A stretch of 7,296 nucleotides of DNA from Asaia bogorensis. GTDB lineage: Bacteria > Pseudomonadota > Alphaproteobacteria > Acetobacterales > Acetobacteraceae. The first letter of the stretch is position 1. The number at the start of each line of letters is the position of its first letter. Positions 1 to 5,617 of this stretch are shown piece after piece. The notes beneath the pieces are model-generated. The model worked only from the letters and a program-made list of their open reading frames with translations, did no database searches and was not told the DNA's origin. Position numbers and translations under genes: made by a program. The stretch lies in the NCBI GenBank assembly GCA_945874515.1, contig CAMCHA010000118.1, positions 1-7,296 of the forward strand. The letters are read 5' to 3'.

Positions 1-66
1 CGCCGGCACAGAAAAATCCGGGCTGCCCATGAAGGCCAGGCGCAAAGGGCGCTTTTGGCTGTTCAC
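1..66 (-). CDS. fmt: Methionyl-tRNA formyltransferase, N-terminal fragment (cut by window edge)
   Basis: This is the first 22 codons of a gene that continues beyond the left edge. Fmt transfers a formyl group from 10-formyltetrahydrofolate to Met-tRNA(fMet) in the cytoplasm before translation initiation. The visible peptide contains RLAFMGSPDFSVPA, the characteristic N-terminal beta-strand and loop of the formyltransferase fold. It lies directly downstream of def, the classic def-fmt order. I chose the GTG at 66-64 as start because it overlaps the def stop codon in a GTGA junction, suggesting translational coupling. A TTG at 45-43 is an alternative. The first ATG (30-28) is too late, because it falls inside the conserved motif. 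Identification rests on this short motif plus context, but both agree. Confidence 0.85.
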   Translation of the reverse strand, partial: MNSQKRPLRLAFMGSPDFSVPA

Positions 67-590
67 TCGCGCTGCTGGGATTTCAGATCCTTGGCCAATT
101 TGCGCAGGATCATGTTGCGCTTGAGCGTAGAAAGATGGTCCACGAACAAAACGCCGTCCAGATGGTCAATTTCATGTTGCAGGCAGGCAGAAAGCAGGCC
201 GTCGCCTTCAATCTCCCGCTTGGCGCCGGTCAGGTCCAGGTAGCGCACCTTCACGCGGGCGGGGCGCGTCACATCGGCATATTGGCCGGGGAGGGATAGG
301 CAGCCTTCTTCGCGCGTGGCGCGCTCAGCACTTTCGGCGATGATTTCTGGGTTCACCAGCACCAGGGGCTCGGGCTTTTCCTTGGGCTGGATATCAAGCA
401 CGATCAGGCGGAGCCCTTCGCCAATCTGCGGCGCGGCCAGGCCAATGCCAGGCGCGGCATACATGGTGGCAAGCATTTTGGGGGCCAGCGCGCGGATGGC
501 ATCGCCATCGGCAGCGCCAAGCGGGCGCGCCTTAAGGCGGAGCCGTTTGTCGGGCACCAGCAGGATGGGCAGGGTTTCGGTTTCGGTCAT
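63..590 (-). CDS. def: Peptide deformylase
   Basis: Peptide deformylase removes the formyl group from the N-terminal methionine of nascent proteins in the cytoplasm. The 175-residue product has the usual length and all three family motifs in order: GIGLAAPQ at residues 48-55, EGCLSLP at 95-101, and HEIDH at 139-143. Cys97, His139 and His143 are the expected metal ligands and Glu140 the catalytic acid/base. The basic C-terminal tail resembles type I enzymes. The reading frame is open 41 codons further upstream, but that extension lacks family similarity and enters the divergent promoter region, so the ATG at 590-588 (MTETETLPIL) is preferred. Its Shine-Dalgarno sequence is weak. It overlaps fmt by four bases, forming an operon that covers both ends of the formylation cycle. 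Confidence 0.96.
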   Translation of the reverse strand: MTETETLPILLVPDKRLRLKARPLGAADGDAIRALAPKMLATMYAAPGIGLAAPQIGEGLRLIVLDIQPKEKPEPLVLVNPEIIAESAERATREEGCLSLPGQYADVTRPARVKVRYLDLTGAKREIEGDGLLSACLQHEIDHLDGVLFVDHLSTLKRNMILRKLAKDLKSQQRE

Positions 591-608
591 GGCTGGCCGG
601 GGGATGTA

Positions 609-640
609 GCCCTGCGCGCCCCCCCTTGCAACGCCAGGGC
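609..640. repeat. Short perfect inverted repeat in the def/hsp20 divergent region
   Basis: GCCCTG at 609-614 is repeated in inverted form as CAGGGC at 635-640, with 20 bases between. The gap contains the proposed -35 element (625-630) of the hsp20 promoter. It could be an operator for a regulator of the divergent genes, a hairpin in the def leader, or chance in GC-rich DNA. The six-base arms are too short to decide. Confidence 0.25.
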
Positions 641-653
641 GGAAATCCAAAAT
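625..653 (+). promoter_or_regulatory. Possible RpoH (heat-shock sigma) type promoter for hsp20
   Basis: CTTGCA at 625-630 matches the CTTG core of heat-shock sigma -35 elements. After a 16-base spacer comes CCAAAAT (647-653), a partial match to the C-rich then A/T-rich -10 element of alphaproteobacterial RpoH promoters. Transcription would begin near 660, giving a leader of about 59 bases that carries the thermometer-like hairpin. The context (an Hsp20 gene) supports it, but the -10 match is imperfect and no experiment is available. A housekeeping sigma promoter using TTGCAA (626-631) and AAAATA (649-654), 17 bases apart, would cover almost the same bases. Confidence 0.4.
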
Positions 654-664
654 AGATAACAGCA

Positions 665-710
665 GGGCGCTTCGGGCCCGGCAACTTGCTTCGCTCTCAG
701 ATGAGGAGGC
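665..710 (+). promoter_or_regulatory. ROSE-like RNA thermometer in the hsp20 leader
   Basis: The leader can fold into two hairpins. The first pairs GGGC (665-668) with GCCC (676-679). The second, next to the start codon, pairs 688-692 and 694-696 with 703-710, leaving G693 bulged and a six-base loop (697-702). The pairs are G688-C710, C689-G709, U690-G708, U691-A707, C692-G706, C694-G705, U695-A704 and C696-G703. The strong Shine-Dalgarno GAGGAGG (703-709) is completely buried. The anti-Shine-Dalgarno strand contains UCGCU (691-695) opposite AGGA (704-707). This is exactly the U(U/C)GCU signature with an extra G known from ROSE elements, which repress small heat-shock genes at low temperature and melt on heating. 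The pairing is read directly from the sequence. The thermosensor role is inferred from the motif and from the gene that follows. Confidence 0.65.
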
Positions 711-718
711 CATATCAC

Positions 719-1174
719 ATGACCAGACCTTCGCTTTTCGGCTCGCCTTTGTTTCTTGGCTTCGATCATCTGGAACAGATGCTCGATCGTGTGGGCAAGA
801 ATGCTGATGGCTACCCGCCCTACAACATAGAACAGATCGGCGATAACCGGCTGCGCATTACGCTGGCGGTGGCAGGGTTTTCCATGGATGATTTGCAAAT
901 CACGCAGGAAGACAATCAGCTGGTGATTCGCGGGCGGCAGAAGGATGATTCGGAAGGCCGGATTTTCCTGCATCGCGGCATCGCAGCCCGCCAATTCCAG
1001 CGCGCCTTTGTGCTGGCCGAGGGTATAGATGTCGAAGGTGCGTGGCTGGATAACGGCTTGCTGCATGTGGACTTGAAGCGACCGCTGCCGGAGGTCCGCG
1101 TGAAGACCATCCGGATTGACACCAAAACCAACGGCGCTGCCACGATTGTGGAAGGGCGCCCTGAAGGGGGCTGA
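719..1174 (+). CDS. Hsp20 family small heat-shock protein (IbpA-like)
   Basis: This is an ATP-independent cytoplasmic chaperone that binds unfolding proteins and holds them for refolding by DnaK/ClpB. The 151-residue product has the class-A bacterial layout. A short N-terminal arm starts MTRPSLFGSPLFLGFDHLEQ. An alpha-crystallin domain spans about residues 33-122, with YNIEQIGDNRLRITLAVAGF near its start and the conserved AWLDNGLLHVDLKRPLPE near its end. The C-terminal IRI (131-133) is the IXI motif that docks subunits into oligomers. I chose the ATG at 719 because GAGGAGG (703-709) sits nine bases upstream. The frame opens at 686, but that ATG would place the Shine-Dalgarno inside the gene. 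Regulation is probably by a heat-shock promoter plus the ROSE-like hairpin upstream. A DUF1150 gene follows. Confidence 0.95.
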   Translation: MTRPSLFGSPLFLGFDHLEQMLDRVGKNADGYPPYNIEQIGDNRLRITLAVAGFSMDDLQITQEDNQLVIRGRQKDDSEGRIFLHRGIAARQFQRAFVLAEGIDVEGAWLDNGLLHVDLKRPLPEVRVKTIRIDTKTNGAATIVEGRPEGG

Positions 1175-1175
1175 A

Positions 1176-1207
1176 CGCCCCATCCCCGCCGTGCCCATCC
1201 CGGGGCG
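1176..1207 (+). other. Intergenic inverted repeat between hsp20 and the DUF1150 gene
   Basis: CGCCCC (1176-1181) is complementary to GGGGCG (1202-1207). An alternative inner pairing joins CCCCG (1184-1188) with CGGGG (1201-1205). The structure starts two bases after the hsp20 stop codon. No run of T follows, so it is a poor intrinsic terminator. It could instead act as a transcript-stabilising or attenuating hairpin that lets hsp20 be expressed more than the downstream gene. Chance pairing in GC-rich sequence is also possible. Confidence 0.3.
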
Positions 1208-1251
1208 GCATTTCAGCGCGAGCTATCAAGGGCGCGCCGGAGGACAAGACC

Positions 1252-1518
1252 ATGAGTGACCAGGAAGAATTCGACACCGAAACCGAAACCGGACAGGACA
1301 TCATCCTGACGGAGCCGGATTTGCGCCAGCTTTCACCGCTGGATTGGGCGCGCTACGGCACGAACCGCATCGCGTATCTGCGCCCGGTGATGGTGAATAA
1401 TCAGCGCTCGGTCGCGATCCACGCGGCGGATGGCACACAGATTGGCGCCGCACCGGATTACGCGTTGGCGGCGGCGGCGATTTTCCAGCATGGGATGGGT
1501 GTGGCGCTAGTCCACTAA
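1252..1518 (+). CDS. DUF1150 family protein
   Basis: This small 88-residue protein has no assigned biochemical function. It matches the DUF1150 family in overall form: an acidic, probably disordered N-terminus (residues 1-20, rich in D, E and T), then a conserved core including IAYLRPVMV and VAIHAADGTQIGAAP, and a C-terminal alanine-rich helix ending GMGVALVH. Members of this family are commonly found directly downstream of hsp20 in alphaproteobacteria, as here, which hints at a stress-related role. There is no signal peptide or membrane segment. GGAGGA (1239-1244) lies seven bases before the ATG and fixes the start. The 77-base gap after hsp20 suggests it may share the hsp20 transcript with its own ribosome binding site. 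Confidence 0.88.
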   Translation: MSDQEEFDTETETGQDIILTEPDLRQLSPLDWARYGTNRIAYLRPVMVNNQRSVAIHAADGTQIGAAPDYALAAAAIFQHGMGVALVH

Positions 1519-1533
1519 AGGCACCCTATCGGT

Positions 1534-2337
1534 TCAAGTCGCGCTTGGTTCCAGCACCAGCCATGGTGTTGGCGCCATGCGCCATTCCCATATCGCCAAA
1601 AGCTGGTCCAAATGGCCAAGGCCCTTCATCCATGCCGGTAGCTCTGGCTGGCTGAAGGGCTGTTCCAGTCTGATCACCTGATGGGTGGGTGCAAAGCGCG
1701 TGGCGATCAGGTCTGTCATGCCGCGGCGGCTTTCCTCATGGCATTCGACAATCAGGGTCAACTGCCGCAGTGCGGGAAAGGCCACGGGGTCAAGCAGGGC
1801 TTCTTCCCCGCCTTCAATATCTACCAGCACCAGCGTCTTCCGGTCTGCAAAACGCGCGAAATCCTCACCGCGCACCAGACCGCCAATGGTGATGCGATCC
1901 GAGACATCATTAGCTTCCGCCAAAGCGCGGCAGGCACGCTGCGCACCCTCATTTAAATCATATGCGAAGATTTCTGTGCCGGGCATGCGCCGCGCAAGGC
2001 CGATGGCGTAATAGCCTTCCGCGCAACCGATATTGAGCACTGCATCAAAGCCACGTGCGATGAAACGTTCGAAATGCGGGTGCAGTGCTTGCTCGTAACA
2101 GCCAAGAAGCTTCGGCGCATGACAGCCCTCGGCGCTGTGCTGGCCAAGCCGCATGCCGGCGAAGGGCCCCGACTGCACCACCGGGCCGTCGCGCGCGATG
2201 ATGTTGTTGGAAATCATCTGATGCCGCCATTTTCCCATCAGGCGCAAAATGCCCTCAAGCTCCCGCAGGGAAAGAGGTTCTGGCTTTGCAAGCGCACGAC
2301 GCAGCAGGCTATCCATGGTCTGGTTCAGGCTGGTCAT
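1534..2337 (-). CDS. SAM-dependent methyltransferase, FkbM-like, substrate unknown
   Basis: The 267-residue product has a class I methyltransferase fold in its middle part. AVLNIGCAEGYYAIGLA (residues 99-115) is the glycine-rich SAM-binding motif I. FAYDLN (125-130) supplies the acidic residue after strand 2, and LVLVDIEGGEEALLDP (169-184) resembles the D-x-E-G motif of FkbM-type enzymes. The N-terminal ~95 residues are helical and include GCHAPKLLGCYEQALHPH before the domain, which may form a substrate lid. The C-terminal part is rich in W and P. There is no signal peptide. The gene begins 13 bases after the amidohydrolase stop codon, so the two are almost surely co-transcribed. The start at 2337 is the first ATG; ATG 2316 (MDSLLRRAL) is possible. 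The methyl acceptor cannot be predicted. Confidence 0.8.
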   Translation of the reverse strand: MTSLNQTMDSLLRRALAKPEPLSLRELEGILRLMGKWRHQMISNNIIARDGPVVQSGPFAGMRLGQHSAEGCHAPKLLGCYEQALHPHFERFIARGFDAVLNIGCAEGYYAIGLARRMPGTEIFAYDLNEGAQRACRALAEANDVSDRITIGGLVRGEDFARFADRKTLVLVDIEGGEEALLDPVAFPALRQLTLIVECHEESRRGMTDLIATRFAPTHQVIRLEQPFSQPELPAWMKGLGHLDQLLAIWEWRMAPTPWLVLEPSAT

Positions 2338-2350
2338 GCGCGGTAACCGC

Positions 2351-3526
2351 TCACTTCACCCGCGCCAGCTTCTGTTCCACCAGCGCGGCCATCACGCCGC
2401 CGCCATAGGGGATGGCTTCGTCGTTGAAATCATAATGCGGGTTATGCACATCGCAGCCGCCCGCATCGCCGGTGCCATTGCCGACATGGATGTAAGCGCC
2501 AGGCCGCTGCAGCAGCATGTAGGCGAAATCCTCACTCCCCATCACGGGCGTGCGGTTGCGCTCCACGGCTGTTTCACCCACCAAGGACGCCGCCGCATCA
2601 CCAAGCGCGGTGGCTTCCTCCGGCGCATTGATGGTGGGGGCCGCGATTTCCTGGAAGGTGATTTCGGCGGTCGCACCAAAGGCCGCCGCCGTGCCCTGCA
2701 CCACGGCGCGCATGCGGTCTTCGACCAGCCGCATCATCTCCATCTTGAAGGCGCGCACTGTGCCCTTCAGCGTCACTTGGTCAGGAATCACATTATAGGC
2801 CTGCCCGGCATTGAAGCCCGTCACGCTCAGCACGGCGCTATCCAGCGCGGGCACATTGCGCGCAACCACGGTCTGCAAGGCGGTCACGATTTGCGCGCCC
2901 ACCACAACGGGATCAATCGTCTGTTCCGGCCGCGCACCATGGCCGCCCTTGCCCTGAATCAGGATGTCGAAAAATATCGCGCCGGCCATTATCGGGCCGG
3001 GGCGGATGGCGAATTGCCCAACCGGCAGGCCAGGGCGGTTATGCAGCCCATAGACCGTGTCGCACGGGAAGCGATCAAACAGCCCATCCGCCAGCATGGC
3101 CTGAGCGCCGCCGCGCCCTTCTTCCGCCGGCTGGAAAATGAAATGCACCGTGCCGTCGAAATTGCGCGTCTCCGCCAGATAACGCGCGGTGGCGAGCAGC
3201 ATGGTGGTATGCCCATCATGCCCGCAGCCATGCATCTTGCCCTCGATGCCGGATTTATGCGCGAAGCCATTGGCTTCCGGCATGGGCAGCGCATCCATAT
3301 CCGCGCGCAGCCCAAGCCGGCCTTGGCCGTTCCCGTTCCGCAGCACGCCCACAACGCCGGTCTTGCCAATGCCGCGATGCACCTCAATCCCCCAGGAAGC
3401 GAGGCGTTCGGCCACCAGCGCGCTGGTCCGCACTTCCTCAAACCCCAATTCAGGATGGGCATGGAAATCGCGCCGCCAGGCGGTGAGTTCTTCATGCCAT
3501 TCGCGGATTTTCTCGACAGGTGTCAC
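2351..3526 (-). CDS. M20 family metallo-amidohydrolase (hippurate hydrolase/HipO-like)
   Basis: This enzyme hydrolyses amide bonds in N-acyl amino acids or related amidated carboxylates, using a two-metal centre, in the cytoplasm. The 391-residue product has family-typical length and motifs: RRDFHAHPELGFEE near the N-terminus, LRADMDALP (73-81), MHGCGHDGHTTMLL (98-111), QPAEEG (132-137), YGLHNRPG (159-166), GKGGHGARP (192-200), MGSEDFAYML (329-338) and DVHNPHYDFND (359-369). Expected metal ligands are Cys101, His103, Glu136, His162 and His361, with Glu135 as catalytic base. GKGGHGARP belongs to the dimerisation (lid) domain. The true substrate is unknown; hippurate, aminobenzoyl-glutamate or an N-acetylated amino acid are all possible. 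I start at GTG 3526 because GAGGA lies eight bases upstream. ATG 3547 would add seven residues with poor ribosome binding. Confidence 0.9.
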   Translation of the reverse strand: MTPVEKIREWHEELTAWRRDFHAHPELGFEEVRTSALVAERLASWGIEVHRGIGKTGVVGVLRNGNGQGRLGLRADMDALPMPEANGFAHKSGIEGKMHGCGHDGHTTMLLATARYLAETRNFDGTVHFIFQPAEEGRGGAQAMLADGLFDRFPCDTVYGLHNRPGLPVGQFAIRPGPIMAGAIFFDILIQGKGGHGARPEQTIDPVVVGAQIVTALQTVVARNVPALDSAVLSVTGFNAGQAYNVIPDQVTLKGTVRAFKMEMMRLVEDRMRAVVQGTAAAFGATAEITFQEIAAPTINAPEEATALGDAAASLVGETAVERNRTPVMGSEDFAYMLLQRPGAYIHVGNGTGDAGGCDVHNPHYDFNDEAIPYGGGVMAALVEQKLARVK

Positions 3527-3534
3527 GCGGCTTA

Positions 3535-3539
3535 TCCTC
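3535..3539 (-). promoter_or_regulatory. Ribosome binding site that decides the amidohydrolase start
   Basis: On the minus strand, GAGGA at 3539-3535 lies eight bases before GTG at 3526-3524. The alternative ATG at 3547-3545 has only a GGAAG that ends one base before it, too close to work well. This favours initiation at the GTG. Confidence 0.6.
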
Positions 3540-3562
3540 AAGGTCATGCTTCCAATGAGAAA

Positions 3563-3601
3563 ACTATAGGGCAGCGCCGCGCCCTGGGCTACGCTTCAGG
3601 G
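3563..3601. promoter_or_regulatory. Divergent intergenic region with weak -10-like box and inverted repeat
   Basis: Between the amidohydrolase and the solute-binding-protein gene lies the only A/T-rich patch, ACTATA/TATAGT at 3563-3568. It reads as a -10-like hexamer on both strands, but no good -35 hexamer lies at the right distance on either. Next to it, CCCTG (3582-3586) and CAGGG (3597-3601) form a small inverted repeat with a 10-base gap, a possible operator. Both divergent genes must be expressed from this region, so a promoter is likely, but these exact elements are uncertain. Confidence 0.25.
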
Positions 3602-3641
3602 TAAGGGCCGCGCAGTTGGCCCAAACGCCCAGGAGGACCCG

Positions 3642-4616
3642 ATGCGCCCAACCCGTCGCCATTTGCTTGCCGCCCTGCCCGCCGCTGCCCTTATCGGGCG
3701 CGCACAGGCCCAAAACCCCTTCCCCGATCGCGCCGTGCGCTACATCGTGCCTTTCCCGCCCGGTGGCCTGACGGACATCATGGCCCGGCTGGTGGGCCAG
3801 AAGCTCTCGGAGATGTGGGGAAAGCCCGTCATCATCGAAAACCGCGCCGGCGGCAATGCGCTGATCGGGGCCGATGCGGCGGCGAAAAGCCCAGCGGATG
3901 GCTATACGCTGCTTGCCATCACCATGACGCATGCGGTGAATGCGTCGCTGTTTCCCGCCGCGCCCTTCAATTTTCGCCAGGATTTCACGGTGATTTCCGT
4001 CCTTGGGTCGCTGCCCTTGGTGGTCGTGGTGAATGCCGAACGCAATCCGGCGCGCAGCCTGGCCGATCTGCTGACCCAAGCACGCGAACGTAATCTGAAT
4101 GCCGGTTCCTCAGGCAATGGCTCTCCCCCACATTTGGGGCTGGAATTGGTGCGGCGGGTTTCGGGCGCGGGGGACCGGATTACCCATGTGCCCTATCGTG
4201 GCGGCGCGCCTTCGGTCACCGACCTTGCAGCCGGGAATCTGGATTTCATGGTCTCCAACCTGCCGGAATGCATGGCGCAGATTCAGGGTGGGCGGCTCCG
4301 CCCCCTTGCCATCACCTCCGCTGCCCGCCATCCCCTGGTGCCGGATGTGCCCACCGTGCGTGAAGCGGGGTCGCCCGAACTTGAAATGACCAATTGGACC
4401 GCGATGATGACCAATGCGGCGGTGCCTGCACCCATCCTGGCCAAGCTTGAAGCCGATACCCTGGCCGCGATCCGCGATGCCGAAGTGTCTCGCCGCGCGC
4501 GCGACGGCGGATTTACGGTTGAAGCCTGGAACAGGGCACGCAGCGCAGCCTATATCAGCGCCGAGACTGACCGCTGGGCCAGGCTGGTGCAGGAAGCGAA
4601 ATTGAAGGCGGATTGA
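3642..4616 (+). CDS. Bug/TctC-family periplasmic solute-binding protein
   Basis: This is a periplasmic binding protein of the tripartite tricarboxylate transporter (TTT) type, which captures small carboxylates for a TctA/TctB membrane pair. The 324-residue length is typical. The N-terminus TRRHLLAALPAAALIGRAQA is a signal peptide with twin arginines at 5-6 and an AQA cleavage site after residue 23, so Tat export is plausible. Family signatures are YIVPFPPGGLTDIMARL (34-50), VIIENRAGGNALIGADAAAK (63-82), SPADGYTLL (83-91), VPYRGGAP (183-190), GGRLRPLAIT (216-225) and VPDVPTVREAG (233-243). AGGAGGA at 3631-3637 precedes the ATG. No TctA or TctB gene is in the window, so it is an orphan here, as is common for this family. 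Its stop codon overlaps the next gene. Ligand unknown. Confidence 0.92.
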   Translation: MRPTRRHLLAALPAAALIGRAQAQNPFPDRAVRYIVPFPPGGLTDIMARLVGQKLSEMWGKPVIIENRAGGNALIGADAAAKSPADGYTLLAITMTHAVNASLFPAAPFNFRQDFTVISVLGSLPLVVVVNAERNPARSLADLLTQARERNLNAGSSGNGSPPHLGLELVRRVSGAGDRITHVPYRGGAPSVTDLAAGNLDFMVSNLPECMAQIQGGRLRPLAITSAARHPLVPDVPTVREAGSPELEMTNWTAMMTNAAVPAPILAKLEADTLAAIRDAEVSRRARDGGFTVEAWNRARSAAYISAETDRWARLVQEAKLKAD

Positions 4617-5617
4617 TGCGACTTTCCCTGACTGAGGCTGAAAAACTTGTCACCGCAGCGCTAGCGGCCTCTGGCGCCGGGCCTGAAATGGCCAAGCGCA
4701 CCGCCGCCGCATTGGTCGCGGCCGAGGCTGCCGGACAGGCGGGACATGGCCTGTCGCGCGTGGCGCAATATGCAGCCTTCCTCCGCAATGGGCGCGCCTA
4801 TGGGAAGGCCACGCCCCGCATCATCAATGGACGCGGCGGTGCTGCGCTGATTGATGCCGGGCATGGGCTGGCTTACCCCGCACTTGCTTTGGCGGAACAG
4901 GAAGCGGCTTGGCGCGCGCGCGGGCATGGCATTGCCTTTGTGGGCATCACCAATAGCCACCATTCCGGCGCCATGGGCCTGCCGGTGCGGCGCTTGGCCG
5001 AACAAGGGCTGGTGGCGCTGGCCTTCACCAATTCACCGGCCGCCATGCCGGTGCCGGGCGGGCGCCGGCCGCTGATGGGCACCAACCCAATCGCCGCCGC
5101 CTTTCCGCGCCGCCATGCGCCACCCTTGGTGATTGACATGGCGCTGTCTGAGGTAGCGCGCGGCAAGATCATGGTCGCCGCCAAGGAAGGCCGCCCCATT
5201 CCGGAAGGCTGGGCCGTGGATGCCGAAGGCCGCCCCACCACTGATGCCAAGGCCGCGCTATCGGGCGCCATGCTCGCCATGGGCGGCACCAAGGGCGCCT
5301 TGCTCGCGCTGATTGTTGAATTGCTCTGCGTGGCGCTGACAGGTGCTGCTTTCGGCTTTGAAGCCGATAGTTTCTTCCAGGATGAGGGTAATCGCCCGCG
5401 CTTGGGCCAGGCGCTTCTGGTGATTGACCCCGGCGCCCTTGCTGGTGCGGATGGCTTCGGCGCGCGGATCGAAACCCTGATCGCCGCCATGCTGGCCGAT
5501 GAGGGCGTGCGCCTGCCCGGCGCCAAGCGCGATGCGCACAGCACCCGCGCCGCCGCCGATGGGTTTGAAATCGCCGATGCAGTGCTGGAAAAGATCAAGG
5601 CTTTGGCCGCGCCATGA
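4616..5617 (+). CDS. Malate/L-lactate dehydrogenase (Ldh) family oxidoreductase
   Basis: The family comprises NAD(P)-dependent dehydrogenases or reductases of 2-hydroxy, 2-keto or cyclic imino acids (malate, ureidoglycolate, sulfolactate, piperideine-2-carboxylate), with a fold unlike the classical lactate dehydrogenases. The 333-residue product shows GHGLSRVAQYAAFLRNGRA (43-61), GITNSHHSGAMG (110-121), MGTNPIAAAFP (154-164), VIDMALSEVARGKI (172-185) and KGALLALIVELLCVALTG (226-243), all typical blocks. His44 and His115/116 fall in the active-site blocks. The usual SHG is GHG here. ATG 4616 shares its A with the upstream TGA, and GAAGG (4604-4608) lies seven bases before it. A TTG at 4613 is less likely. 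Coupling to the binding protein suggests it acts on the imported carboxylate; the substrate cannot be named. Confidence 0.9.
   Translation: MRLSLTEAEKLVTAALAASGAGPEMAKRTAAALVAAEAAGQAGHGLSRVAQYAAFLRNGRAYGKATPRIINGRGGAALIDAGHGLAYPALALAEQEAAWRARGHGIAFVGITNSHHSGAMGLPVRRLAEQGLVALAFTNSPAAMPVPGGRRPLMGTNPIAAAFPRRHAPPLVIDMALSEVARGKIMVAAKEGRPIPEGWAVDAEGRPTTDAKAALSGAMLAMGGTKGALLALIVELLCVALTGAAFGFEADSFFQDEGNRPRLGQALLVIDPGALAGADGFGARIETLIAAMLADEGVRLPGAKRDAHSTRAAADGFEIADAVLEKIKALAAP

Noticed and set aside
591..713. N-terminal extension of def to 216 residues
   Set aside because: The extra 41 residues have no deformylase similarity and would occupy the divergent promoter and the hsp20 leader. The ATG at 590 gives the usual length.
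686..718. N-terminal extension of hsp20 to an ATG-like start at 686
   Set aside because: The extension would contain the Shine-Dalgarno and the hairpin. ATG 719 has optimal spacing from GAGGAGG.
587..1198. A 203-codon minus-strand open frame opposite hsp20
   Set aside because: It overlaps the def start and runs through hsp20 in antisense. No family signature is visible, and the plus-strand gene has an excellent ribosome binding site.
2249..3604. A 451-codon open frame on the plus strand running opposite the amidohydrolase
   Set aside because: Its translation is low-complexity, rich in H, R, A and G, with no recognisable motif. It is antisense to a gene with complete M20 motifs. Long antisense frames are common opposite GC-rich genes.
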